The notes beneath the pieces are model-generated. The model saw only the letters and a program-made list of their open reading frames with translations, had not been told where the DNA came from and did not search any database. Positions 8,598-17,344 of a stretch of DNA of 64,000 bases are shown piece after piece; the stretch's first letter is position 1; each line of letters opens with the position of its first letter. The stretch is from Desulfobulbus sp. (GTDB taxonomy: Bacteria > Desulfobacterota > Desulfobulbia > Desulfobulbales > Desulfobulbaceae): positions 1 to 64,000 of the forward strand of contig NZ_JAVBXR010000013.1 of NCBI RefSeq assembly GCF_030824455.1. The letters run 5' to 3'. A program made the translations under genes and the position numbers.

Positions 8598-9419
8598 ATG
8601 AAAGCCAGCAGCCCCAAGCGCCTGACGGCCCGAAAGATGTGGTGGTTGTTGCCGGCGCTGTTGGCCTCGAAGAATGTAACGTCTCTAGACCTGTCGCACG
8701 CTTCGGCTTCCGACGCCTCGCCCGTTGTTCTCCGCCTGGCCAACGGCGAATGGCCGCCGTATACTGGCCAGCATCTGCCCGCCCACGGCTGCGATTCCCA
8801 GGTGGTGACCGAGGTCTTTGCCCAGGAGGGCATCAGGGTGGAATACCAATTCCTTCCCTGGGCGCGCGGCCAGTTGCTCTCGCAAAACGGGAAGGTCGAC
8901 GGCACGCTCGAATGGGCGGACACCCCTGAACACCGGCTCACTCATTTTCTCAGCAAGGAGCCGCTTTCCCGCCAACAGTGGGTCTTTTTTCACCGCAAAG
9001 ACAAAACCGTCTCCTGGGAGCGCCTTGACGATCTGCATCACCGCTCCATCGGCCTGACCATCGGTTACGCGTACAGCGACGCCTTTACCGATCTGCACAA
9101 GCAGCGCCCGGCCATGTTCCATGAGGCGGCCGGCGATCTGCTCAATTTCAAAAAACTGCTGACCGGACGAATCGACCTCTTCCCCATGGAGCTGGCCGTC
9201 GGCCGGCATCTGATCGCCAACAACCTAAGCGCCGATGAGCAGGCGGAACTGACGGCCCATCCCAAACCCCTGGCCGAATTTTCGCCGCATCTGCTGCTTT
9301 CCCGCGCCCTGCCCGACAACGAGCGCCGGATGCAGCTTTTTGATCAGGGCCTGCAACGGCTCAAGGCCAGCGACCGTTACCGCGAAATCATGGCGCCATG
9401 CACGTGTGAAAGCCCATGA
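8598..9419 (+). CDS. Periplasmic solute-binding protein, amino-acid-type (SBP family 3)
   Basis: 273 aa from the ATG at 8598 (a GTG at 8586 is also possible). A hydrophobic signal-like segment is followed by the family 3 opening VVLRLANGEWPPYTG. Next come GCDSQVVTEVFAQEGIRVEY and the typical WARGQLL and WADTPEHR blocks, then the second lobe. No permease or ATPase genes are adjacent. Instead a membrane hybrid kinase begins 43 bases downstream, so the protein may present a ligand to that kinase rather than feed a transporter. The ligand is unknown. Confidence 0.82.
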   Translation: MKASSPKRLTARKMWWLLPALLASKNVTSLDLSHASASDASPVVLRLANGEWPPYTGQHLPAHGCDSQVVTEVFAQEGIRVEYQFLPWARGQLLSQNGKVDGTLEWADTPEHRLTHFLSKEPLSRQQWVFFHRKDKTVSWERLDDLHHRSIGLTIGYAYSDAFTDLHKQRPAMFHEAAGDLLNFKKLLTGRIDLFPMELAVGRHLIANNLSADEQAELTAHPKPLAEFSPHLLLSRALPDNERRMQLFDQGLQRLKASDRYREIMAPCTCESP

Positions 9420-9462
9420 AAACAAAAACTCCCCTCAACTGCAGCGTTCGCGCCCACACCCC

Positions 9463-11715
9463 ATGAAGCCCCTGCTCCCTTTGCTCGCCTCCCTGAGAAG
9501 CCGCCGCCTAGCGCTGAGCCTGTTGCTGGCCATTGGCGGCTGCAGCCTGGCGTGCATTGCGCTGGCCATCGGCTTTCAGCTCCACAGCGAGTACCGCCGG
9601 GATCTCGACGGCATCGCCCATCGCCTCCAATTCATTGAAAACAGCTATGTCCCGCCTCTGACCGCCGGGGCCTATCAACTGGACGACGAACAGGTGCGGC
9701 TGCAGCTCAAGGGCGTGCTGCAACTGCAGGACATCGTGTATGCGCGGGTGCGCGAGGACCTCAACAAAGGCTCCTACGACATTGTCGAAGGCGATCCGGA
9801 AGCTCGGGGCGCAATCATTCGCGAATACCCCCTGGTCTATCAGGCCAATCAACCGGTTCCGGTGGGCGTGCTTGAGGTTCGGGCCAGCCTTGACGGGGTT
9901 TATGCCCGCCTCAAGGAACGGATTCTGACCATAGCCCTTACCAACGCCCTGCTGATTGTCCCTCTGGCCGGCGTCATTCTGCTCATCCTCCAGGTTGCCC
10001 TTAACCGGCATCTGACGCGCATGGCCCGATACACCGGCAGCCTCAGCCTCGACAGTCTGGATCAGAGTTTGAGCCTGCAGCGCGCGCCGAGCCGCTCCGG
10101 GAACCAGGACGAACTCGATCAACTGGTGCAGGCCATCAACGAGATGCGGTTGCGCATCCGCGACGACGTGGCGCATCGGCAGGCGGCGGAACAGGAACTG
10201 CTGTTCCGCAAGGCCATGCTTGAATGCGTGCTTGAAGCCCGCATCGACGGCATTTGCATCATCGACGCCGACAACGCCTGTTTGTTTGGCAACAACCATT
10301 TCCGCAGTCTCTGGCATGTGCCGATCCACTGTCTGCCTGGCGCTCCGGCCCAGCCGATCTTCGCCTTGATCGAGGAGCAACTGCTTGAGCCGGAGAGTTT
10401 CCGGGCCGCCCTGGACGAGGCGCGGCAAGCTCCTCTTACTGAGCTTCAGGGAGAAACGGTCCTGATCAGCGGCAGGGTCCTTGAATACTCCAGCGTGCCG
10501 GTGCTCACCACCGAGGGCAGGCTCTACGGCCGACTGTGGAGTTTCCGCGACGTCAGCCAGCGCAAACAGCTGGAAGAACAGCTGCGCCAGAGCCGCAAGA
10601 TGGAAACCCTGGGCAACTTGGCCGGCGGCATAGCCCATGATTTCAACAACCTGCTCTCGCCGATCATTGGCTATGCCGAACTCGGCCTGAGTCGGCTGGA
10701 GCCAAACGACGCCCTGGTTGTCGATCTCAACCAGATCCGCAAAGCCGCCGCGCGGGCCGCCGATCTGACCCGGCAGATTCTCGCCTTCAGCCGCAAGCAG
10801 ATGCTTGAGGTCAAGGTGATTGATCTCAACGAGCTGATCCGCGATTTCGAGCCCATGGTGCGCCGTTTGATTGGCGAGTCGATCACGGTGCGCACCCTGC
10901 TTTGTCCGCTGCCGGCCCTCATTCGGGCGGACAAGGGCCAGATCGAGCAGGTAGTGCTGAACATGGCGGTCAACGCCCGCGACGCCATGCCCGAGGGCGG
11001 AACCCTGACCCTCGAGACGGCCGAGGTTGCCCTGGACCAACGCTATGCTGAACGCCACGTCGAGGTCGAGGCCGGCGACTATGTGATGCTGTCGATCAGC
11101 GACACCGGCGTCGGCATTGAAGAGGCCATCCAAGACCGCATCTTCGAGCCCTTCTTCACCACCAAAGAGCGCGGCAAGGGCACCGGCCTGGGCTTGGCAA
11201 CCTCGTTTGGTGTCGTCAAGCAGCACCACGGCCATCTCTGGGTCTACAGCGAGCCCGGCCACGGAACCACCTTTAAAATCTACCTACCCAAGGCCCAAGA
11301 GGACCTGTCGGCGCCGGAAGCGGTTGCAGCCGCAGTTCCGGCGGATTCGTTCGGCGGCGAACACATTCTGGTGGTTGAGGACGACGCCATGGTGCGCGAG
11401 TTGGTCTGCGACACCCTCGTCTCGCACGGCTACCGGATCTCGGAGGCGGAGCATCCCGACATGGCACTGGAAATGGCCGCCCGGATTGATGACGTCGACC
11501 TTCTCCTCACCGACGTGATCATGCCGGGCATGAACGGCCGGGAACTGCACCGGCGTTTGTCCGCCCGCATCCCCGATCTCAAGGTGCTCTACATGTCGGG
11601 CTACTCGGAAAACGTCATTGCCAACCAGGGCATGCTCTACGAGGGGGTTCATTTCATCCAAAAACCGTTCTCGGTTCGCGCCCTGCTGGAGAAGATTCGC
11701 CAGTCCCTGGGGTAA
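9463..11715 (+). CDS. Hybrid sensor histidine kinase (HAMP-PAS-HisKA-HATPase-REC)
   Basis: 750 aa from ATG 9463. Two membrane segments (about 17-39 and 148-173) bracket a periplasmic sensor, followed by a HAMP-like linker and a PAS-like domain (about 245-365). The H-box is AGGIAHDFNN with His392. The ATPase domain has the N-box (NMAVNARDAM), DTGVGI, and the GKGTGLGLAT loop. A C-terminal receiver has its phospho-acceptor Asp684 in LLTDVIMPGMNG and a conserved Lys in QKPF. All catalytic residues are present. The binding protein gene just upstream is a plausible sensory partner. No output regulator gene is adjacent. Confidence 0.92.
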   Translation: MKPLLPLLASLRSRRLALSLLLAIGGCSLACIALAIGFQLHSEYRRDLDGIAHRLQFIENSYVPPLTAGAYQLDDEQVRLQLKGVLQLQDIVYARVREDLNKGSYDIVEGDPEARGAIIREYPLVYQANQPVPVGVLEVRASLDGVYARLKERILTIALTNALLIVPLAGVILLILQVALNRHLTRMARYTGSLSLDSLDQSLSLQRAPSRSGNQDELDQLVQAINEMRLRIRDDVAHRQAAEQELLFRKAMLECVLEARIDGICIIDADNACLFGNNHFRSLWHVPIHCLPGAPAQPIFALIEEQLLEPESFRAALDEARQAPLTELQGETVLISGRVLEYSSVPVLTTEGRLYGRLWSFRDVSQRKQLEEQLRQSRKMETLGNLAGGIAHDFNNLLSPIIGYAELGLSRLEPNDALVVDLNQIRKAAARAADLTRQILAFSRKQMLEVKVIDLNELIRDFEPMVRRLIGESITVRTLLCPLPALIRADKGQIEQVVLNMAVNARDAMPEGGTLTLETAEVALDQRYAERHVEVEAGDYVMLSISDTGVGIEEAIQDRIFEPFFTTKERGKGTGLGLATSFGVVKQHHGHLWVYSEPGHGTTFKIYLPKAQEDLSAPEAVAAAVPADSFGGEHILVVEDDAMVRELVCDTLVSHGYRISEAEHPDMALEMAARIDDVDLLLTDVIMPGMNGRELHRRLSARIPDLKVLYMSGYSENVIANQGMLYEGVHFIQKPFSVRALLEKIRQSLG

Positions 11716-11744
11716 ACCGCGCAATTCGACTGGGTTCCCGGCCG

Positions 11745-11770
11745 GCCGCCCGCAGGGTGCGGCTTTTTTT
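11745..11770 (+). terminator. Rho-independent terminator after the hybrid kinase
   Basis: GCCGC (11745-11749) pairs with GCGGC (11759-11763), followed by seven T residues (11764-11770). The stem is short but GC-only. Confidence 0.7.
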
Positions 11771-11811
11771 GCGGACTACAGGCGAATCGCTCACGGGCGT
11801 GCAGAGTATCC

Positions 11812-11840
11812 TTGAGATTTGGCGAATGAATAGGTATACA
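11812..11840 (+). promoter_or_regulatory. Sigma-70-type promoter of minCDE
   Basis: TTGAGA at 11812-11817, a 17-base spacer, and TATACA at 11835-11840. It lies about 37 bases before the minC ATG and after the preceding terminator. Confidence 0.7.
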
Positions 11841-11876
11841 TTTCGCTTTTGAATTCTCACGAACCCATGACGTTCC

Positions 11877-12680
11877 ATGAAAACAAGCGACACATCCACC
11901 GCCCCCCCCGTGTTTGAGCTCAAAGGCAGCGTTTTGACCGTGATGGTGCTGCACGTCCGGGAAACCAATCCGGAGTTGCTCTATCCGCAGTTGGAGAAAA
12001 AGATCGGCCCGGCCCGCTCTTTTTTTGCCAACGCGCCGCTGGTGATTGATCTCAAAATGGTCGCCGAAGACGAGCAGTCAGCCCTGGATTTGCAGTATCT
12101 CGCCGGCTTCCTGCGTGGTCTGGGCCTGGTGCCGGTGGGCGTGCGCGGCCACGTCGCAGCCATTGCCGACCGTGCGCTTGCCACCGGCCTGGGTTTGTTG
12201 GCCGCCGCGCCCAAGACCGAGAAATCAGTCGCCAGCCCGGAGGAAGCCCCACCCCAGGCCGTTGCAGAGAAACAACCGGCCGAGGAACACACGGCCGATG
12301 CGCAGCCCCCGGAGCCGCCGCAACCGGCCCGGGCCGCAACCATGGTGATCGCCCATCCGGTGCGCTCCGGCCAGCAGGTGGTGGCCCCCGAAGGCGATCT
12401 GGTTATTTTGTCCTCGGTCAACGCCGGGGCAGAGGTGATTGCCGCCGGCAACATCCATATCTACGGGGCGCTGCGCGGACGGGCCATGGCCGGCGTGCAT
12501 GGCGACGTTTCCGCCCGGGTGTTCAGCCTGCAGTGCAACCCGGAACTGGTGGCCGTGGCCGGCGAGTATGTGGTCAACGATCTGCTCGACCGGGCGGTGC
12601 TCAATCAGAGCGTGATCGTCACCCACGGCACGGGCGGCCTGCGCTTTGAGGTTCTGGGCGACTTCCGCCCCCATGGGTGA
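11877..12680 (+). CDS. minC: Septum site-determining protein MinC
   Basis: 267 aa inhibitor of FtsZ ring assembly. The N-terminal domain (about 1-105, FELKGSVLTVMVL start) is followed by a Pro/Ala/Glu-rich linker (about 108-155). The C-terminal beta-helix domain has the diagnostic VRSGQQVVAPEGDLVIL and IHIYGALRGRAMAGV, which bind MinD. minD and minE follow in the same direction, completing the operon. Confidence 0.95.
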   Translation: MKTSDTSTAPPVFELKGSVLTVMVLHVRETNPELLYPQLEKKIGPARSFFANAPLVIDLKMVAEDEQSALDLQYLAGFLRGLGLVPVGVRGHVAAIADRALATGLGLLAAAPKTEKSVASPEEAPPQAVAEKQPAEEHTADAQPPEPPQPARAATMVIAHPVRSGQQVVAPEGDLVILSSVNAGAEVIAAGNIHIYGALRGRAMAGVHGDVSARVFSLQCNPELVAVAGEYVVNDLLDRAVLNQSVIVTHGTGGLRFEVLGDFRPHG

Positions 12681-12753
12681 CGTGCAAGGAATATGATGAC
12701 ATTAAACAGGAATGCAGCATTCTTGACAGAGAGAGAACAAGGAGGAACACACG

Positions 12754-13563
12754 TTGTCTAAAGTGGTCGTTGTAACGTCCGGCAAGGGCGGAGTAGGCAA
12801 AACAACTACCAGCGCAGCCTTTGCGGCGGCCCTGGCGGTACGCGGATACAAAACAGTCGTCATTGATTTCGACGTCGGTCTGCGCAATCTCGACCTGGTC
12901 ATGGGCTGCGAACGGCGGGTGGTCTACGATCTGCTCAACGTCATCCACGGCGAGGGCGCGCTCAATCAGGCCCTGATCAAGGACAAGCGGGTGGGCAATC
13001 TCTATATCCTGCCGGCCTCGCAGACCAGGGACAAGGACGCCCTGTCCAACGAGGGCGTCGGCAAGGTGATTGAGGCGTTGCGGCAGAGCTTTGAATACAT
13101 CGTCTGCGATTCGCCGGCCGGGATTGAAAAAGGGGCGATGTCGGCCATGTATTTTGCCGACGAGGCCCTGGTGGTCACCAACCCCGAGATCTCCTCGGTG
13201 CGGGATTCAGACCGGATCATCGGCATGCTGGCCAGCAAGACCCAACGGGCGGAGCAGGACAGCGACCCGGTGAACGTCCACCTGGTGGTGACCCGGTACG
13301 ATCCAGTGCGGGTGGAGCGGGGCGACATGCTCAGCGCCGACGACGTGTGCGAAATTCTCGCCATCCCCTTCCTCGGGGTGGTGCCTGAATCCAAACTGGT
13401 GCTGGCCGCTTCCAACTCGGGCATTCCGGTGACGCTTGCCGAGGACAACGACGCCAGCGAGGCCTATTTCGACATGGTGGACCGGTTCCTCGGCGAAGAC
13501 GTGCCGTACCGTTTTATGGATGTTCAGAAAAAGGGTTTTTTCTCCCGCTTCTTTGGATCGTGA
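12754..13563 (+). CDS. minD: Septum site-determining ATPase MinD
   Basis: 269 aa ParA-like ATPase that recruits MinC to the membrane. The start is a TTG at 12754, chosen because GGAGG (12741-12745) lies eight bases upstream and translation gives the family's exact N-terminus (SKVVVVTSGKGGVGKTT, deviant Walker A at 9-17). FDVGLRNLD and CDSPAGIE are the family's next motifs. The C-terminus ends in a basic/aromatic amphipathic helix (KKGFFSRFFGS), the membrane-targeting sequence. Confidence 0.96.
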   Translation: MSKVVVVTSGKGGVGKTTTSAAFAAALAVRGYKTVVIDFDVGLRNLDLVMGCERRVVYDLLNVIHGEGALNQALIKDKRVGNLYILPASQTRDKDALSNEGVGKVIEALRQSFEYIVCDSPAGIEKGAMSAMYFADEALVVTNPEISSVRDSDRIIGMLASKTQRAEQDSDPVNVHLVVTRYDPVRVERGDMLSADDVCEILAIPFLGVVPESKLVLAASNSGIPVTLAEDNDASEAYFDMVDRFLGEDVPYRFMDVQKKGFFSRFFGS

Positions 13564-13567
13564 CGCC

Positions 13568-13828
13568 ATGAACCTCTTCGACTTTTTCCGACCTAAGAAA
13601 CCTAAATCCGCGTCGGTGGCCAAGGAACGCCTGCAGATCATCGTCTCCCACGAACGCCGGCGCTCATCCACACCCGACTTCCTGCCGCAACTGCAGACCG
13701 ACATTCTGCAGGTGGTGCGGAAGTATATCCAGATCAACGAAAACCAGATCAAACTGTCGCTGGACAAAAGAGGCGACTGCGAGGTGTTGGAACTCAACAT
13801 CTCGCTCTCCGAATCGGGAAAGCCCTAA
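13568..13828 (+). CDS. minE: Cell division topological specificity factor MinE
   Basis: 86 aa. The N-terminal membrane/MinD-binding part (MNLFDFFRP, then ASVAKERLQIIVSHER) and the dimerising C-terminal domain (LQTDILQVVRKYI...LEL) match the family in order and length. It starts five bases after minD and completes minCDE. Confidence 0.95.
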   Translation: MNLFDFFRPKKPKSASVAKERLQIIVSHERRRSSTPDFLPQLQTDILQVVRKYIQINENQIKLSLDKRGDCEVLELNISLSESGKP

Positions 13829-13833
13829 GCAAA

Positions 13834-13867
13834 TCCGGCGGGATGCAGGTTGATTGCATCCCGCCGG
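13834..13867. terminator. Perfect 14-bp hairpin after minE
   Basis: TCCGGCGGGATGCA (13834-13847) is the exact reverse complement of 13854-13867, with a six-base loop. No T-tract follows on the plus strand. It may protect the 3' end of the min mRNA or act with Rho. Confidence 0.6.
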
Positions 13868-14132
13868 AACACTCCTCGCCGCGCCGCGATCAAGCGCCCG
13901 GTTCCCATTGCGGCTCCGGCGTCTGATCGCGTCTGCTTCTCCTACCCCTCGTTTTACCGGGGCGGCCTGTCGTCTGGGCCACCGCTTTCCGAAGCGTGCC
14001 GGCTTTGCTCCGGACGCGCCTCTTTCCTCGCCCTTTTGTCAGCACAGTCGACCGTTGAACGCTCGTTCACCGGCGTCCGGCTGATACTTGCCCTGCGTCA
14101 GGTCAACTCATCCGCGCGGGAGCGCAACCAAG
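13868..14132. other. Intergenic region, nothing recognisable
   Basis: The sequence between the minE hairpin and the convergent VF530-type gene. Open frames on the plus strand here have an Arg/Ser/Pro-rich composition typical of non-coding GC-rich DNA. No RNA gene or repeat was recognised. Confidence 0.4.
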
Positions 14133-14381
14133 CTATCGTGCGCGCGGCGCCGAAGCCCATTTTTTCACAATCAGTTTGAGATACAACCGTTCGACCTTGG
14201 TGCGAGCCCAGGGGGTGCGGCGCAGGAATTTGAGACTGGAGGCGATGGAGGGATGGTCCTGGAAACAGCGGATGTTAACCTGCTCAGCCAGCCCTTCCCA
14301 ACCGCACTGCGCCTGCAGTTCGGTCAGCATCTGCTCCAGGGTGACGCCATGCAGGGGATCTTTGTTTTTTTCGGTATCCAT
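14133..14381 (-). CDS. VF530-family small DNA-binding protein
   Basis: 82 aa. The whole family signature is present: [47 protein letters not shown] and KVERLYLKL. The structure known for the family is a small helical bundle related to DNA-binding folds. Its biological role is not established. It is transcribed convergently with minE. Confidence 0.88.
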   Translation of the reverse strand: MDTEKNKDPLHGVTLEQMLTELQAQCGWEGLAEQVNIRCFQDHPSIASSLKFLRRTPWARTKVERLYLKLIVKKWASAPRAR

Positions 14382-14422
14382 GGGAGATGCGTAATCGGGC
14401 GGGTGTGTGCTGCTGGGTGCGG

Positions 14423-14474
14423 AAAAAAATCAGGGGAACAGCAGGTCCGGCGGTGGGGTGCGGTTCGCCGGACC
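14423..14474 (-). terminator. Hairpin with distal T-tract after the 80-aa gene
   Basis: Read on the minus strand, a 9-bp GC-rich stem (14474-14466 with 14452-14444) follows the stop at 14483. A run of seven T residues lies about 14 bases beyond it. That distance is longer than usual for intrinsic termination. Confidence 0.4.
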
Positions 14475-14482
14475 CGTTGTGG

Positions 14483-14725
14483 TCAGCCCTGCTTCATGAA
14501 CGCATGAATTTCATCGTAGGTGATCACCTGGATGTCCGCTTCCATGTTGAGAGACTTGATCTTGGTCGGCGGGGCCTGGCCTTGGCGCACAGGCAGGAGT
14601 TGAGGTTTTTCCTCGTCAACAAAGACAATCACCGCCGGGGCGCGGTCCGTGTCTTCGAGACGGAACCCGTGCAGTTTTTGAGTCTCTTTGTCAATGACTA
14701 CCGTGTCGTTTTCTATGGACAACAT
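14483..14725 (-). CDS. Small hypothetical protein (80 aa)
   Basis: The start at 14725 is preceded by AGGAAAA. The protein has alternating beta-strand-like segments (NDTVVIDKETQKLHGFRLED, then PAVIVFVDEE) and an acidic/basic C-terminus ending HAFMKQG. It has no signal, membrane segment or family motif that I recognise. It lies downstream of the dehydratase-activator pair but has its own 119-base leader, so it may be a separate unit. Confidence 0.65.
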   Translation of the reverse strand: MLSIENDTVVIDKETQKLHGFRLEDTDRAPAVIVFVDEEKPQLLPVRQGQAPPTKIKSLNMEADIQVITYDEIHAFMKQG

Positions 14726-14844
14726 CGTGCTTTTCCTGGTGAGAGCGTTGCAGGTTGCAGCGCCGGGCAACGGGTGCCCCAACGCGGATTTCCCCCCTTC
14801 TATACCATTCCTCAACCGAGAGGTTAAGCAAAAAGGCGCTGCAG

Positions 14845-15618
14845 TCACACGCCCGTGCGGCAGCCGTGCACCGCAGCCCCGTGCGCGCCGACCATTTCCG
14901 GCTGTTCCGGGATGCAAAGCGGCGTTCCCAGGGCGGCGGCAAGTAACCGCACCACGCAGGGATTGTTGGCCACGCCGCCGGCAAAGAGCACCGGGGAGGC
15001 AAGCCCCACCCGGGCCAGCATGGCGGTCGTTCGTTTGACGATCGAGGCGTGCAGCCCAAGGGCAATGTCGTGCGGGTCGCGCCCCCGGGCCATCAGACTG
15101 ACCGCCTCGGTTTCGGCAAAGACCGTGCACATCGAGTTGATCGTGAGCTGCTCCTTGCCCTCCAAGGCATAGGCCCCGAACTCGGCCAGCGGAATCTGGA
15201 ACACCGTGGCCAGATGTTCCAGAAACTTGCCGGTGCCGGCGGCGCAGCGGTCATTCATCTCAAATTTGAGGATCTTGCCGCCCGCCGCCAGGGCAATGGC
15301 CTTGGTGTCCTGGCCGCCGACGTCGAGCACGGTCCGCGCCTCGGGACACAACGCCGCGGCCCCCAGTCCGTAGGCCTTGATCTCGGTGATGGTCTCCACC
15401 GCCGCGCAGAGGCCGGCGTTTTCCACCAGTCCTCGGCCGTAGCCGGTGGCCACCAGCCGATCAAGGCGCACGCCCGCCAGCAGTGCGCGCGCCTGCCGCA
15501 AAGGATCAAAGGTGGTGGCCGTCTTGCGCTGATCCACCACCCGGTCGCCGTCGTGGAGCACCAGTTCAATTGAGCGGGAGCCGACGTCCAGCCCGCCGAC
15601 AAGCGGCACGCTACCCAC
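14845..15618 (-). CDS. 2-hydroxyacyl-CoA-dehydratase-type activator ATPase (BadF/HgdC family)
   Basis: 257 aa ASKHA-fold ATPase. The family motifs are present in order: GGLDVGSRSIELVL (phosphate 1), TGYGR, VLDVGGQDTKAIAL, FEMNDRCAAGTGKFLE (the Cys in NDRCAAGTG helps ligate the dimer-bridging 4Fe-4S cluster), SMCTVFAE (second cluster Cys), and LFAGGVANNP. Such activators use ATP to inject an electron into a partner with a double-cubane or 4Fe-4S site. The partner gene lies 51 bases upstream on the same strand (15,670-16,947). Confidence 0.92.
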   Translation of the reverse strand: MGSVPLVGGLDVGSRSIELVLHDGDRVVDQRKTATTFDPLRQARALLAGVRLDRLVATGYGRGLVENAGLCAAVETITEIKAYGLGAAALCPEARTVLDVGGQDTKAIALAAGGKILKFEMNDRCAAGTGKFLEHLATVFQIPLAEFGAYALEGKEQLTINSMCTVFAETEAVSLMARGRDPHDIALGLHASIVKRTTAMLARVGLASPVLFAGGVANNPCVVRLLAAALGTPLCIPEQPEMVGAHGAAVHGCRTGV

Positions 15619-15669
15619 GCTCCCGACGACAACCCGGCGCCGCGCCCGCGTTTTTGCGGCCCAATCCGC

Positions 15670-16947
15670 TCATTTGATCATCTCAACAAAGGCCTCGACC
15701 CGGGTCTTGAGCTGCTCGACATCCTCCATGCTGTAGTCGGTGGCAATCGACAGCATCGGCGTTCCGTCCTGGCTCAGGGTCTTTTCGATCTTGATCGCCT
15801 CGTACTCATAAGGCTGGCAGAACAGCAGACTGTAGTGGATGACGCCGTCGGCCTGCAGATCCTTGACCATGGCGCGGACGTTGTCCTGCCGCTCCTGGTT
15901 GGGGGTGAAACAGGCGCAGTCGATCTTGAGATAGCGATCCACCAGGGCGTCGATCATCTCGTCCAGGGTTGCGGCCTCCTCGCTGACCAGATCGCGGGTG
16001 TTGCGGCTGCCGATGCACGATTCCTCGCCGACAATGACCGCGCCGCTGCTCTCGACAATGTAGGGCAGCTTCCAGTTGGGTACGGCCATGGGACAGCCGC
16101 TGAGCAGCAGACGCGGCGTTCCGGCCGGGGCCACGCCTTCCTTTTTGCCCACCCGTTCCCCGATCTGATCGCAGAGGGCGTTGATGCTGGCGGTGAAGCG
16201 GATCGGGTCGTCGTAAAAGGCCACCTGGTTGATCAAAAGGGCGTCGCGGCCGGAGATCGGCGCCGGATCGGCCTGACGCAGCGCATTCAACCGCTGCAGC
16301 GCCCGCCGTTTGGCGTTGACCGTTTGAATGGCGGCCTGCAATTTTTCGGCGGTGATCTGGTTGCCGGTGAGTTCTTCCAGCAGCTGTTTGTACCGCAGGA
16401 CCTCGCTCTTCCACAGCAGGCGGTCGGCGGCTGTTTTGCGTTGCGGCACTTCCAGCACCTCCAGCGGCACATGCTCGGCAAAGGCCTCGTAGGCTTTTTT
16501 CTTGCCGTCGCAGGTGGTCTCGCCGATCACCAGATCGCAGGATTCGGTGAACGGACAGAGCCGGGCCAGCTTGAAGCCAATAAAGGATTTGATCAGGGCG
16601 CAGGTGTTGCGCGGCACCAGTTGTTCGGCCTCAGCGAAGCCCGCCTCGGCCCCGGAACAGAGCCCGACGTGAACGGCGTCGGCGGCCAGGGTCAGTTCCT
16701 CGGGCACAAACACGCAGAAGGTTCCCACAATCTTGCGGCCGGAGGCCTTGGCGTCCTGCAGCTCTTTGATGCGCAGGCCATGCACCTCGCTCAGGACAAA
16801 ATCCAGATATTCCATCCCTTTGAGCCGTCCCGACTGGGACAGGTAGATATCGCCGTAAAATTTGCCCAGCACCGCCAGCAACCCGTCATGGGCCGGGATG
16901 TCCAGGTTGAGTTGTTCCCACATTGCCTGATGCGCGTTTGTCGTCAT
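15670..16947 (-). CDS. Double-cubane cluster protein / HgdB-like 2-hydroxyacyl-CoA dehydratase family
   Basis: 425 aa single-subunit member of the HgdB/HgdC/FldB family, with E. coli YjiM as a familiar relative. Cysteines lie in the positions expected for cluster binding: GTFCVFVPEE, LCSGAEAGF, CPFTESCDLVIGETTCDGKKK, SGCPMAVPNWK, GEESCIGSRNTR, DCACFTPN and FCQPYEYE. Being a single subunit paired with its own activator, it fits the double-cubane proteins, which reduce small low-potential substrates, better than the two-subunit dehydratases. GGAGGG precedes the start. The natural substrate is unknown. Confidence 0.88.
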   Translation of the reverse strand: MTTNAHQAMWEQLNLDIPAHDGLLAVLGKFYGDIYLSQSGRLKGMEYLDFVLSEVHGLRIKELQDAKASGRKIVGTFCVFVPEELTLAADAVHVGLCSGAEAGFAEAEQLVPRNTCALIKSFIGFKLARLCPFTESCDLVIGETTCDGKKKAYEAFAEHVPLEVLEVPQRKTAADRLLWKSEVLRYKQLLEELTGNQITAEKLQAAIQTVNAKRRALQRLNALRQADPAPISGRDALLINQVAFYDDPIRFTASINALCDQIGERVGKKEGVAPAGTPRLLLSGCPMAVPNWKLPYIVESSGAVIVGEESCIGSRNTRDLVSEEAATLDEMIDALVDRYLKIDCACFTPNQERQDNVRAMVKDLQADGVIHYSLLFCQPYEYEAIKIEKTLSQDGTPMLSIATDYSMEDVEQLKTRVEAFVEMIK

Positions 16948-16980
16948 CGTTCTTTCCCTCCAAGGTAAGCGTAGTCAAGA

Positions 16981-17002
16981 GCCCCCTTCTATCATAGGGG
17001 GC
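16981..17002. promoter_or_regulatory. Hairpin in the leader of the double-cubane gene
   Basis: GCCCCCT (16981-16987) pairs with AGGGGGC (16996-17002) around an eight-base loop, 34 bases before the gene's ATG on the minus strand. A looser inverted repeat (GGTATTCCT near 17019 and AGGAATATCC near 17049) lies further upstream and could be an operator. The rest of the 16948-17344 gap shows nothing I recognise. Confidence 0.45.
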
Positions 17003-17344
17003 CAGGATCCGGCAAATAGGTATTCCTGAAGAGTTTGGCGCGTCCAAAAGGAATATCCTATACCAACCTCCTGGCGAGGATCGCCGGCAATGGGACAATC
17101 CCACCAAACGCGGATCAGGAAACGAGCGAGGCGGCAGTGCATGGTGCACGCCTGCACTTGCCCGCAACTTCGCCCAGGAGGGAATGAAAAATGGGCGCGG
17201 TGCAGCCTTTGACCTGTACACAGCGAATCGACTCGCCTATCCTTGAGCATATTGACGCCTTCGGCCCACAACCACAACCAAATGCCAGATTGCCGCGCCG
17301 TCGCCACCCTGCAGAGCCGTGGCAGCAAGCGCCAGGAAAGCCCG

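Noticed and set aside
13850-14179. Plus-strand open frames after minE
   Set aside because: Arg/Ser/Pro-rich translation with no ribosome site or motif, and overlap with the clear VF530-type gene on the other strand.
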